Source: JABDIP01 sp965237625
GTDB taxonomy: Bacteria; Pseudomonadota; Alphaproteobacteria; DSM-16000; Inquilinaceae
DNA length: 64,000 nucleotides
Direction: 5' to 3'
Assembly (NCBI GenBank): GCA_965237625.1
Contig: CBDEGD010000025.1
Span: 1 to 64,000, forward strand
The notes under the pieces were generated by a model. It was not told the DNA's origin, did not search any database, and worked only from the letters and a program-made list of their open reading frames with translations. A program made the translations under genes and the position numbers. Positions 34,818-43,609 of the stretch are shown piece by piece; position 1 is the stretch's first letter; the number at the start of each line of letters is the position of its first letter.

Positions 34818-34952
34818 GGGGCGTCCTTTTCGACTTGCAAATCGGGTGGCGAAACATGTGCCGGGCGATTGGATACACCTCGACTTTCCCCAACCACAAG
34901 GCCATAAACCCAGGCTGCCCCGGCAGCGGCATCTTTAAGGGAGCGGGAACCG

Positions 34953-35441
34953 TTGGATCGCGTGCTTCTCGGGTTGGGAACGAACCTCGGCGACCGGTCG
35001 GCCAATCTGCGCGCGGCAGTCGATGCGCTGGCCGCATTTTTCCAGGTCGAGGCGGCGTCGCCGATCTACGAGACGGCGCCGATGTACGACACCGATCAGG
35101 GGCCGTATCTCAACATGGCGGTCGTGGGCGCGACCGAATTGGAGCCGCGCCCGCTACTCGACACGCTCAAGGCCATGGAGCGAAACCTGGGCCGGACCCG
35201 CTCCCGCCGCTACGGCCCCCGCCGGATCGACCTCGATATCATCTTTTATGGCGACCGGATCGTCGCCGAACCGGGTCTCGAGATTCCCCATCCCAGGCTG
35301 ACGGAGCGCGCCTTCGTTCTGGCCCCGGCGGCGGATATCGCCGCTGTTTGGCGCCACCCGCAAACAGGTCGCACGGTGGCGGAGCTCCTCGAGGCACTGG
35401 GTGATGCCGATGGCATAAGGGAGTTTCACGAAGTGGTGTGA
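34953..35441 (+). CDS. folK: 2-amino-4-hydroxy-6-hydroxymethyldihydropteridine pyrophosphokinase
   Basis: Transfers pyrophosphate from ATP to 6-hydroxymethyl-dihydropterin in folate synthesis. The 162-residue protein has LLGLGTNLGDRSANLRAAV at the start, SPIYETAPMYDTDQGPYLNMAV and the signature RRYGPRRIDLDIIFYGD. TTG at 34953 is the likely start, supported by GGGAG upstream. It is divergent from folD, so folate-linked genes cluster here. Confidence 0.95.
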   Translation: MDRVLLGLGTNLGDRSANLRAAVDALAAFFQVEAASPIYETAPMYDTDQGPYLNMAVVGATELEPRPLLDTLKAMERNLGRTRSRRYGPRRIDLDIIFYGDRIVAEPGLEIPHPRLTERAFVLAPAADIAAVWRHPQTGRTVAELLEALGDADGIREFHEVV

Positions 35442-35460
35442 CGAGCGCTCCCGCCGGTCA

Positions 35461-36129
35461 ATGAGCTTTACCGTTGCCGCCATGACCGTCATCCTCGGAT
35501 TGATGAGGTGGGTTCATTGGATAGTCGCAACGGCGATTGCTGCTGCCACTCCTGCATGGGGTTCGGCGGCGCATGCCGAACCGATCACCCTGAACGGCAT
35601 CACCTTCAGCGACGAGATCGGCGGCTTCGTGCTGGTCGATGGTTGGGGCAGCGGCACGCTCGACGATCCCTTCGTCATCGTCGAGCAAGTGACCGACGAT
35701 GCGCCGGCGATCCTGGTCGTGCGGGAATTCTCCGCCGCCTTCGGGAATCCAACCCGGTCTCCCCATCTCGCCGGCTTCGTCCTGACCAAGGTGGTGATCA
35801 ACGGCACCGACAGCACCTGGCAGAGCTATGAGCTGCAGCTTCAGGAGTTGTTGGGACAGGACAGCACCTATGGCGACGGCCTGTCCTTCGGCCAAAACCA
35901 GGGAAACGTGCGCAGTTTCTCCTCCGACCTCTATGCCGACACGCTCGCTATCGACGAACCGCGGGACGGCGTCACCTTTCGCCAAGGGGTGGTGCGCCCC
36001 GGTGAGCAGGTCTCATTCCGCTTCTACGTCACCGACAACACGCCGCAATCCCTGTTCTATCTGGTGCAGACCCGAGAGCAGCCGGTTGTGATGGCGCCGA
36101 TTCGGCCGGGATCGGCGCCCAAGGCGTGA
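35461..36129 (+). CDS. Secreted protein of unknown function
   Basis: A 222-residue protein I do not recognise by name. It has a signal peptide: hydrophobic stretch about residues 16-33, with cleavage likely after AAHA before EPITLNG. The mature part is beta-rich and without cysteine, with blocks TFSDEIGGFVLVDGWGSG, DDPFVIVEQVTDD and GEQVSFRFYVTDNTPQSLF. It would be periplasmic or surface located. In-frame ATGs at 35461, 35482 and 35503 are possible starts; the ribosome site is weak at all. It follows folK by 19 bp and may be co-transcribed. Confidence 0.75.
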   Translation: MSFTVAAMTVILGLMRWVHWIVATAIAAATPAWGSAAHAEPITLNGITFSDEIGGFVLVDGWGSGTLDDPFVIVEQVTDDAPAILVVREFSAAFGNPTRSPHLAGFVLTKVVINGTDSTWQSYELQLQELLGQDSTYGDGLSFGQNQGNVRSFSSDLYADTLAIDEPRDGVTFRQGVVRPGEQVSFRFYVTDNTPQSLFYLVQTREQPVVMAPIRPGSAPKA

Positions 36130-36389
36130 TTCTCCCGAATTTTGCTGAATTATTGGGCGGTGCAGCATTTGCAGCGATTGCATCGCCGATGGTTCTTGCG
36201 CTGCAGCGGTTGTAGCGCTGGTCTCGTCGACCACGCCAAATCCCATGGAATTCAGCAATTTGCTAGAGATTCAGCCGTTCCGACTCGAGGTGGGTGCCGG
36301 ACACCAGCCATTCGTTTACTTGCCGTTAACGGCGATGCTGCATATATTGCGGCGCACAAATTGTTTCCGCGACGCACAATGATGTCGCG

Positions 36390-36872
36390 ATGGACGGGAT
36401 GGCAAATCGGGAGATTGGACCTGTGGACGACGTTCGCCGCTACGACGACCGCGATACCGGATACTGCCTGGAAGACTTGTCGGTCGGCATGTCCGCCAGC
36501 TTCTCCAAGACCCTCACCGATGCCGATATCGTCATGTTCTCCGGCGTTTCCGGCGACACTAATCCGGTGCATCTGGATGAGGACTACGCCAAGTCCACCA
36601 TCTTCAAGGGCCGGATTTCGCATGGCATGTTGAGCGCCGGGTTCATCTCGGCGGTGCTGGGCACCAAGCTGCCCGGTCCTGGCAGCATCTATGTCAGCCA
36701 GTCGCTGCGCTTCAAGGCGCCGGTGCGGCCGGGTGAGACGGTCACCGCCCGAGTCACCGTGATGGAGATCATTCCCGAGAAGTCCCGGGCGATCTTCCAG
36801 ACCCAGTGCATGGTCGGCGACACGGTGGTCATCGATGGCGAGGCAACGGTCTTGGTGCCGGCGCGGGCTTGA
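36390..36872 (+). CDS. MaoC-type (R)-specific enoyl-CoA hydratase
   Basis: A 160-residue hot-dog-fold hydratase. The catalytic pair is in FSGVSGDTNPVHLDEDYA (Asp and His), and RISHGMLSAGFISAVLGTKLPGPGSIY follows, as in PhaJ and related enzymes that make (R)-3-hydroxyacyl-CoA. It may feed polyhydroxyalkanoate synthesis or act in a degradation pathway. ATG 36390 or an ATG at 36399 are both possible. Confidence 0.88.
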   Translation: MDGMANREIGPVDDVRRYDDRDTGYCLEDLSVGMSASFSKTLTDADIVMFSGVSGDTNPVHLDEDYAKSTIFKGRISHGMLSAGFISAVLGTKLPGPGSIYVSQSLRFKAPVRPGETVTARVTVMEIIPEKSRAIFQTQCMVGDTVVIDGEATVLVPARA

Positions 36873-36984
36873 CCCGCACCTGAGGATTACGCCGATCCGT
36901 ACCGCACTGGCGGCGATGCGGGTCCCTCACTATAGTCGCCCCCGATTTTGCCTTGGTGGGCACTGAGTCGTCGGGACGGCGTTC

Positions 36985-37923
36985 ATGCAGATTTTCAGGC
37001 ACCACAGCGAGCTACCGGACGCGCTTCGCGGATCGGTCGTGGTCGCCGGCAATTTCGACGGTGTCCATCGCGGCCACCAGATCGTCATCGCCGACGCCAA
37101 GGCGGTTGCCAAAGCAGCCGGGGTGCCGCTCACCGTCCTGTCCTTCGAGCCCCATCCGCGTGCGATGTTCCGTCCGGACGAGCCCCCCTTCCGGCTGACA
37201 CCCTTTCGCATCAAGGCCCGATTGCTGGAGGCGCTGGGCGTCGACCTGCATGTGGTGCTGCATTTCGACCTCGAATTTTCCCGGCAATCCGCCGACTGGT
37301 TCGTCGAGCAGGTGCTGATGGCCGGGCTGGGCGCCAGCCATGTAGCCATCGGTTACGATTTCTGCTTCGGCCATCAGCGCCAGGGAAATGCCGAAGCGTT
37401 GCTGGCCTATGGGCGCAAGCACGGATTCGGCGTCACGGTGGTCACCGAGGCATCCGACGAATCCGGCGGCAAATACTCCTCCAGTGCCGTGCGGGCGCTG
37501 TTGGAGAAAGGGCAGGTCCGCGAGGCAGCGGAGATCCTGGGCCGGCCATGGGAGGTCGAGGGACGGGTGGAGTCCGGCGACAAACGCGGCCGTGAGTTGG
37601 GTTATCCGACCGCCAACATGGCAATGGGAGAGTTTCTCCGGCCGGCATTCGGTGTCTATGCGGTGCGCGCTGCTGTCGATGAAGGGGCCGATCTGGAATG
37701 GCGCGATGGCGTCGCCAATCTCGGCATTCGCCCCATGTATGAGGTCGCCGAGCCGTTGATGGAGGCGCATCTATTCGATTTCGACGGCGACCTCTACGGC
37801 CGTCACCTTCGGGTGCAACTGGTTGAACGGTTGCGCCCGGAGATGAATTTCGACGGCGTCGACGCGCTGATTGCCCAGATGGACCAGGATTCCGAAAACG
37901 CCCGCGATGCGCTGGCGATCTAA
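36985..37923 (+). CDS. ribF: Bifunctional riboflavin kinase/FAD synthetase
   Basis: Makes FMN from riboflavin and then FAD. The 312-residue protein starts with the nucleotidyltransferase domain (GNFDGVHRGHQ, the (H/N)xGH-like motif; FCFGHQRQGN) and ends with the kinase domain (KRGRELGYPTANM, GVANLGIRPMYE, VQLVERLRPEMNFD). No FMN riboswitch is apparent upstream. It is the first of a set leading to ileS and lspA, a common gene order in bacteria. Confidence 0.96.
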   Translation: MQIFRHHSELPDALRGSVVVAGNFDGVHRGHQIVIADAKAVAKAAGVPLTVLSFEPHPRAMFRPDEPPFRLTPFRIKARLLEALGVDLHVVLHFDLEFSRQSADWFVEQVLMAGLGASHVAIGYDFCFGHQRQGNAEALLAYGRKHGFGVTVVTEASDESGGKYSSSAVRALLEKGQVREAAEILGRPWEVEGRVESGDKRGRELGYPTANMAMGEFLRPAFGVYAVRAAVDEGADLEWRDGVANLGIRPMYEVAEPLMEAHLFDFDGDLYGRHLRVQLVERLRPEMNFDGVDALIAQMDQDSENARDALAI

Positions 37924-38044
37924 CGCCTACGCATCGCTCTTCTGCGAACCAGGTATCCGGTCTTGACCGACGGGGCCGATCCGCTAACATCCGCGCCGCT
38001 ATGGAAAACCGGACCTTCTTGCGCCGCGCCATATCGCACCGGGC

Positions 38045-38113
38045 GCGAATTATCGCCCCGGTCCTCTGACCGGGGACCGGGTCATGGCCGCAATTGCGGC
38101 ACTTTCCGAATCC
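38045..38113 (+). repeat. Short palindromic repeat (GCGAATTA...CACTTTCCG), copy 2
   Basis: It contains a perfect 8-bp stem, CCCCGGTC (38056-38063) with GACCGGGG (38068-38075), and a second small palindrome GCCGCAATTGCGGC. The outer flanks GCGAATTATCG and GCACTTTCCGAAT match those of 12909-12958. It lies in the ribF-ileS gap, about 60 bp before the ileS start. Confidence 0.55.
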
Positions 38114-38174
38114 AAAAGATAGACGTCACGTTCAAAGAGCTTCCGCCGGATAGGCGAAGCCGAGAGGTATTCCG

Positions 38175-41045
38175 ATGACCGCTGCGGACACAGCAACGGA
38201 AGGGGTCGACTACAAATCCACGGTATTCCTGCCGCGGACCGATTTCCCCATGCGTGGCGGCCTGCCGGCAAAGGAACCCCTGCTGCTGGATCGCTGGCTC
38301 CAGGCCGATCTGTATCGCCGACTGCGCGACCAGTCGAAGGGCCGCGACGCCTTCATTCTGCATGACGGCCCGCCCTATGCGAACGGCCACCTGCATATCG
38401 GTCACGCCATCAACAAGGTGCTGAAAGATCTGGTCGTTCGCACCCAGCAGATGACCGGCAAGAACGCCAACTACGTTCCCGGCTGGGACTGTCACGGTCT
38501 GCCGATCGAATGGATGATCGAGGAGAAGTACCGCAAGGAAGGCAAGGACAAGGACGACGTTCCGATCCTTGAATTCCGCGATGAATGTCGCCGGTTTGCG
38601 CAGGATTGGGTCGAGCAGCAATCCACGGAGTTTCAGCGCCTGGGCGTGGTCGGCGACTGGAAGACGCCCTACACCACCATGACCAACGCGGCGGAAGCGC
38701 AGATCGTCCGTGAGATCCACAAATTCGGCCTGAATGGCGGCCTCTATCGCGGCATGAAACCGGTGCTGTGGTCGGTGGTGGAAAAGACCGCTTTGGCCGA
38801 GGCCGAAGTGGAATATGACGACCACGTCTCCACCACGATCTGGGTGCGCTTCCCGGTGGAAACGGCGTCGCGGCCGTCCCTGGAGGGCGCGTCGGTGCTG
38901 ATCTGGACCACGACACCCTGGACCATCCCGGCCAACCGGGCAGTCGCTTATGGCGACGACATCGAATACGCCACATTCAAGGTCGCGGCGGTCGAGGAGG
39001 GCAGCGCGGCAGTGGTCGGCGAGACCCTGGTGCTTGCGACGGCCCTGGCCGATGATGTTGCGAAGATGGCCGGCATCGCCGAATGGTCGGCTGTCGACAC
39101 CTTCGCCGGCAGCGCGCTCGCTGGCACGGTCTGCCGGCATCCGCTGAACGGCAAGGGCGGAAAGGATGCCTATGCCCATCCGGCGCCGGCTCTGGCCGCG
39201 GATTTTGTGACCACCGAGCAGGGCACCGGCGTGGTGCATATCGCACCCAGCCACGGCGCCGACGACTTCGAGCTCGGTGCGCGGCACGGCATCAAGGCCG
39301 AGCAGATGGTGGGCGAGGATGGGGTGTTCCTGGAGCATGTGCCGCTGTTCGCGGGCCATGTGATCTACAAGCCGGACGGCAAGGCCGGCAATGCCAACCA
39401 TGAAGTCTGCGGCGCCTTGAACAAGGCCGGCGCGCTGCTGGCGCGGGGCAAGCTGAGGCACAGCTATCCGCATTCCTGGCGGTCCAAGGCGCCGCTGATC
39501 TTCCGCGCCACGGCGCAATGGTTCATCTCGATGGACACCAACGATCTGCGCGCTACGGCGCTGGCGGCGCTGGACGAGACCCGGTTCGTGCCAAAGGCGG
39601 GCTACAACCGGCTACGCTCGATGATCGAGAACCGACCCGATTGGTGCATCAGCCGGCAGCGTGCCTGGGGCGTGCCCATCGCCATCTTCGTGGCCAAGGC
39701 AACCGGCGAGGTGCTGCGCGACGAGGCGGTGTTCAAGCGCATCGCCGATACCTTCGAGGCGGAGGGCTCGGATGCCTGGTTCGCCCGCGACCCGCAGGAC
39801 TTCCTGGGCAACGAATACCGGGCGGAGGATTACGAGCAGGTCTTCGACATCGTCGATGTTTGGTTCGAATCCGGCTGCACCCATGCCTTCGTATTGGAGG
39901 CGCGGGACGATCTGGCATCGCCGGCCTCGCTCTATCTTGAAGGGTCGGACCAGCATCGCGGCTGGTTCCATTCGTCGTTGCTGGAAAGCTGCGGCACAAG
40001 AGGGCGGGCGCCCTATGACGCCGTCCTGACCCATGGGTTCACCATGGATGAGAACGGCCGCAAGATGTCGAAATCCTTCGGCAATTCGATCGGGCCGGAA
40101 CAGGTCATCAAGCAGAGCGGCGCCGATATCCTGCGGCTCTGGGTGGTCGGTATCGACTATTTCGAGGATCACCGGATCGGCCCGGAAATCCTGAAAACCC
40201 ATGTCGATTTGTACCGACGCCTGCGCAACACGCTGCGCTACCTGCTGGGCGCGCTGGAAGGTTTCGCGGAGTCGGAGCGTATCGCCGACCCTGCGGAGAT
40301 GCCGGAGCTGGAGCGCTGGGTGCTGCATCGGCTCCATGAACTCGATGGCGAGCTTCGCCAAGCGGTCGACGGATTCGATTTCCATGCCATGGCCACCGCG
40401 CTGCACCAGTTCTGCAACGTGGATCTGTCGGCCTTCTATTTCGACGTGCGCAAGGATTCGCTCTATTGCGACCGGCCGGACAGCGTCCAACGCCGAGCGG
40501 TGCGCACGGTGCTCGACCATCTGTTCGACTGTCTGACCGCCTGGCTGGCGCCGATCCTGTGCTTTACCGCGGAGGAGGCGTGGCTGTCGCGCATGGGCGA
40601 GAGCGCCGACAGCGTACATGAACGGCAATTTCCGGACGTGCCGGCGGCTTGGCGCGACGATGCCCTGGCCGAAAAATGGCGCCGGATCCGCCAGGTCCGC
40701 CGGGTCGTGACCGGCGCCATCGAACTGGAGAGGGCGGAGAAGAAGATCCGCTCATCGCTTCAGGCGCGACCGGTGGTCTTTCTATCCGCCGAGCTCAAGG
40801 CGCTGGTGGACACCGTCGACATGGCCGATATCGCCATCACCTCCAGTCTTGATCTGCAGGAGGGGGATGGTCCGGCGGACGCATTCCGCCTGCCCGACGT
40901 CGCCGATGTGACTGTCGAGCCCAGGTTGGCCGACGGCGACAAATGCCAGCGATGCTGGAAGATCCTGCCGGAGGTCGGAAGCGTGGCGGCGCATTCAGCC
41001 CTGTGCGCGCGTTGTGCGGATGCGGTCGATGCCATCAGCCACTGA
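38175..41045 (+). CDS. ileS: Isoleucyl-tRNA synthetase
   Basis: Charges tRNA-Ile. The 956-residue length is normal. HIGH is present as HIGH at residues 74-77 (ANGHLHIGHA), and KMSKS at 630-634 (GRKMSKSFGNS). The editing domain has the LIWTTTPWTIPANRA block and GTGVVHIAPSHGADDF. The C-terminal zinc finger is CQRCWKI with CARCADAV. AGAGG precedes the ATG. lspA starts 1 bp after the stop codon, so the two are clearly one transcript. Confidence 0.98.
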   Translation: MTAADTATEGVDYKSTVFLPRTDFPMRGGLPAKEPLLLDRWLQADLYRRLRDQSKGRDAFILHDGPPYANGHLHIGHAINKVLKDLVVRTQQMTGKNANYVPGWDCHGLPIEWMIEEKYRKEGKDKDDVPILEFRDECRRFAQDWVEQQSTEFQRLGVVGDWKTPYTTMTNAAEAQIVREIHKFGLNGGLYRGMKPVLWSVVEKTALAEAEVEYDDHVSTTIWVRFPVETASRPSLEGASVLIWTTTPWTIPANRAVAYGDDIEYATFKVAAVEEGSAAVVGETLVLATALADDVAKMAGIAEWSAVDTFAGSALAGTVCRHPLNGKGGKDAYAHPAPALAADFVTTEQGTGVVHIAPSHGADDFELGARHGIKAEQMVGEDGVFLEHVPLFAGHVIYKPDGKAGNANHEVCGALNKAGALLARGKLRHSYPHSWRSKAPLIFRATAQWFISMDTNDLRATALAALDETRFVPKAGYNRLRSMIENRPDWCISRQRAWGVPIAIFVAKATGEVLRDEAVFKRIADTFEAEGSDAWFARDPQDFLGNEYRAEDYEQVFDIVDVWFESGCTHAFVLEARDDLASPASLYLEGSDQHRGWFHSSLLESCGTRGRAPYDAVLTHGFTMDENGRKMSKSFGNSIGPEQVIKQSGADILRLWVVGIDYFEDHRIGPEILKTHVDLYRRLRNTLRYLLGALEGFAESERIADPAEMPELERWVLHRLHELDGELRQAVDGFDFHAMATALHQFCNVDLSAFYFDVRKDSLYCDRPDSVQRRAVRTVLDHLFDCLTAWLAPILCFTAEEAWLSRMGESADSVHERQFPDVPAAWRDDALAEKWRRIRQVRRVVTGAIELERAEKKIRSSLQARPVVFLSAELKALVDTVDMADIAITSSLDLQEGDGPADAFRLPDVADVTVEPRLADGDKCQRCWKILPEVGSVAAHSALCARCADAVDAISH

Positions 41046-41046
41046 A

Positions 41047-41574
41047 ATGACCATCATGGCCCGATGGGGAACTTGGTCGATCCGCTTCGGGTTGGCGGTC
41101 GCCGCAGCAATTCTGGTGGCCGATCTGGTCAGCAAATGGTGGATTCTCGAGCATGTGATGCAGCCGCCGAGGACCATTGAGATCACCGGGTTCTTCAATC
41201 TGGTCATGGTCTGGAACACAGGTGTCAGCTTCGGCATGTTCGGTGGCAGCGGCGAGATCGGTCGCTGGGTCCTCTCGGCCTTCGCGCTGGCCATATCGGG
41301 GTACTTGGTGCATTGGTTGCGTCAGATGGATCGGCGGTTCCAGATGGTGGCAATTGGCATGATCATTGGCGGAGCGATTGGCAATGTGGTCGATCGGGTG
41401 CGGTTCGGTGCAGTTGCGGACTTCCTGGACGTCCATCTGTTCGGCTATCATTGGCCGGCATTCAATGTGGCGGATAGCGCGATCACGGTGGGCGTAGGTT
41501 TGCTGCTGATCGATATGCTGATTGCACCGCAGGCGCCGGCCGAGACGAAGAGCGAGGATCGGAACGAAAAATGA
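41047..41574 (+). CDS. lspA: Lipoprotein signal peptidase
   Basis: Aspartyl protease of the inner membrane that removes the signal peptide from diacylglyceryl prolipoproteins. The 175-residue protein has four membrane helices and the catalytic aspartates in GNVVDRVRFGAVADFLDVH and FNVADSAITVG. ATG 41047 or 41056 could begin it. Its stop overlaps the next lipoprotein gene by 4 bp (ATGA). Confidence 0.95.
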   Translation: MTIMARWGTWSIRFGLAVAAAILVADLVSKWWILEHVMQPPRTIEITGFFNLVMVWNTGVSFGMFGGSGEIGRWVLSAFALAISGYLVHWLRQMDRRFQMVAIGMIIGGAIGNVVDRVRFGAVADFLDVHLFGYHWPAFNVADSAITVGVGLLLIDMLIAPQAPAETKSEDRNEK

Positions 41575-42155
41575 GCCGAAATTCTGGTGGCATTCTCGCC
41601 GGGCTTGCGATGGCCGCCCTTCTGTTATCCGGCTGCGCCGACATACGGTCGATGGCTGGATTCGACCGTCGGGTGCCTGATGAGTTCGCGGTGTTGTCGC
41701 GGGCGCCGCTGGCGCTGCCGCCATCGTTCGAGCTGCCGCAGCCGAGGCCCGGCGCGGCGCGTCCGCAAGAGGGGACCGCCAACGCCCGGGCCGAGTCGGT
41801 CCTGTTCGGTGGGCGTCAGTCCGGCTTTTATCTCAATGGCCAATTCACCCCGGCGGGCCCGGCATCGGCCGGCGAAGCGGCATTATTGGAACAGTCCGGT
41901 ACGGCCGGCGCCCGGGCCAATATTCGGCAATTGGTGAACCGGGACGCGGATCAGGAAATCGAGGATTCCGGTGGATTTGCCGATGGCCTGTTGTTCTGGC
42001 AGACCCCCGACCAGCCGGGACATGTGGTCGACCCGCAGGCCGAAATGCGGCGACTGGCGAACAACGCCGCCTTAGGGCTGCCACTAAACGAAGGCGAAGT
42101 GCCGGTCATCGAGCAGCGGAATAAGGCTCCTCTCGAAGGTTTGTTCGGCAGTTAG
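41571..42155 (+). CDS. DUF3035 lipoprotein
   Basis: A 194-residue predicted lipoprotein: signal peptide with lipobox LLSGC, then ADIRSMAGFDRRVPDEFAVLSRAPLALPPSFELP, the conserved part of the DUF3035 family. In alphaproteobacteria such a protein has been linked to the beta-barrel assembly complex (BamF), which I cite from family knowledge. The rest is low in hydrophobic content and Ala/Gly-rich. It overlaps lspA, whose product would process it, and is followed by two M16 peptidases. Confidence 0.88.
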   Translation: MSRNSGGILAGLAMAALLLSGCADIRSMAGFDRRVPDEFAVLSRAPLALPPSFELPQPRPGAARPQEGTANARAESVLFGGRQSGFYLNGQFTPAGPASAGEAALLEQSGTAGARANIRQLVNRDADQEIEDSGGFADGLLFWQTPDQPGHVVDPQAEMRRLANNAALGLPLNEGEVPVIEQRNKAPLEGLFGS

Positions 42156-42241
42156 GTAATCCGCCCCTTGGTATCGGGAGACATCCGCCAAAATTAATGG
42201 GCATAGGTCGCACAAGCACGCCCAACGAAGGAAAATTGCCC

Positions 42242-43609
42242 GTGATCAGAATCCGACGTTTGTTCGCCGCCGCTGTCTTGGTCGCGGCGGGCGGAGTCGT
42301 CGTCTTGTCCGGCGACGTCGAGGCAGCCGTCTATGAGCCGGAGACCTTCACCCTGGATAACGGCATGCAGGTGGTGGTCGTCACCAACCGCAGCGCGCCC
42401 GTTGTCACCCATATGGTCTGGTATAAGGCGGGCGCCGCCGACGAGCCTCCGGGCCGCTCGGGCATTGCCCACTACCTGGAACATCTGATGTTCAAGGGAA
42501 CCGCCAATGTGCCGGATGGTGAGTTCAACCGACGCATCGCGCGCAATGGCGGCCGGGACAATGCCTTCACCAGCTGGGACTATACCGGCTATTTCCAGAA
42601 CATCGCGGCCGACCGGCTGCCGATGGTCATGGAGCTCGAGGCCGACCGCATGGTCAATCTGATCCTGACCGAGGAGCAGATCCTCACCGAGCGCGATGTG
42701 ATCATCGAGGAGCGGCGCCAGCGTATCGACAATAATCCCGGCGGCCGGTTGGGCGAACAGATGATGGCGGCGCTGTACCAGAACCATCCCTACGGCACCC
42801 CGATCATCGGCTGGGAGCAGGAGATGGCGGCGTTGACCCTGGACGATGCCGTCGAGTGGTATCGGACCTGGTACGCACCGAACAATGCCGTCCTGGTGGT
42901 GTCCGGCGACATCGATGCAGCCGAGTTGAGGCCGCTTGCGGAGCAGTATTACGGGGTAATTCCGGCGCGGCCGGTGCCCGAGCGCATCCGCCCGGTAGAG
43001 CCTGATATCGCTTCGGAGCGGAGGGTTATACTGCGCCATCCGGATGTCCAGCAACGGTCTTGGCGCCGGTTCTACCTTGCGCCCAGCTACCGCACCGCCG
43101 ACGGGAATGACGTCTATGCCCTCCAGGTGCTGAGCGAGATATTGGGCGGCGGTACGACCGGCCGGCTGTACCGCTCGCTGGTGATCGATCAGCAGATCGC
43201 GGTCGCCGCCGGCACCGGCTATTCCGGCAATGATTTCGATCAGACCCGGTTCATCGCCTATCTCGCGCCGGCTCCTGAAACGGAGATGAAGGCGCTGGAC
43301 GATGCCTTCGATGCGGTCGTCGACCAGCTGTTGGCCGACGGCGTCACCGGACAAGAGGTGGCCGACGCCAAATCCCGGATGATCACCGGCGCCGACTATG
43401 CCCGCGACAGCGTCAGCGGCCCGGCCCGCGCCCTCGGAGCGTCGCTGACCGTTGGCCGCACGATTGCCGATGTTGAGGCCTGGCCGGATCGGATCGCCGA
43501 GGTCTCCGCCGAGGATGTGTTGCGCATGGCCCGCATCGTGTTCGATCTCGACCGGTCGGTAACCGGTTATCTGCTGCGTGCCGAGCCGTCTTCGGAGTTG
43601 ACCCAATGA
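42242..43609 (+). CDS. M16 family zinc peptidase (catalytic member)
   Basis: Exported pitrilysin-type peptidase, 455 residues from GTG 42242. I chose this GTG because AAGGA lies about 10 nt upstream and it starts a clean signal peptide (MIRIRRLFAAAVLVAAGG, cleavage near VEA-AVYEP); an ATG at 42197 has no ribosome site. The zinc motif HxxEH is HYLEHLMFKG (H77, E80, H81), with the downstream glutamate in ERDVIIEERR. It is followed directly by a paralogue that lacks the motif. The pair would form a heterodimer, as with other M16 peptidases. Confidence 0.93.
   Translation: MIRIRRLFAAAVLVAAGGVVVLSGDVEAAVYEPETFTLDNGMQVVVVTNRSAPVVTHMVWYKAGAADEPPGRSGIAHYLEHLMFKGTANVPDGEFNRRIARNGGRDNAFTSWDYTGYFQNIAADRLPMVMELEADRMVNLILTEEQILTERDVIIEERRQRIDNNPGGRLGEQMMAALYQNHPYGTPIIGWEQEMAALTLDDAVEWYRTWYAPNNAVLVVSGDIDAAELRPLAEQYYGVIPARPVPERIRPVEPDIASERRVILRHPDVQQRSWRRFYLAPSYRTADGNDVYALQVLSEILGGGTTGRLYRSLVIDQQIAVAAGTGYSGNDFDQTRFIAYLAPAPETEMKALDDAFDAVVDQLLADGVTGQEVADAKSRMITGADYARDSVSGPARALGASLTVGRTIADVEAWPDRIAEVSAEDVLRMARIVFDLDRSVTGYLLRAEPSSELTQ

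Noticed and set aside
37924..38174. T-box or other riboswitch before ileS
   Set aside because: Only small palindromes are present and no T-box or specifier features are seen. T-boxes are not expected in proteobacteria.
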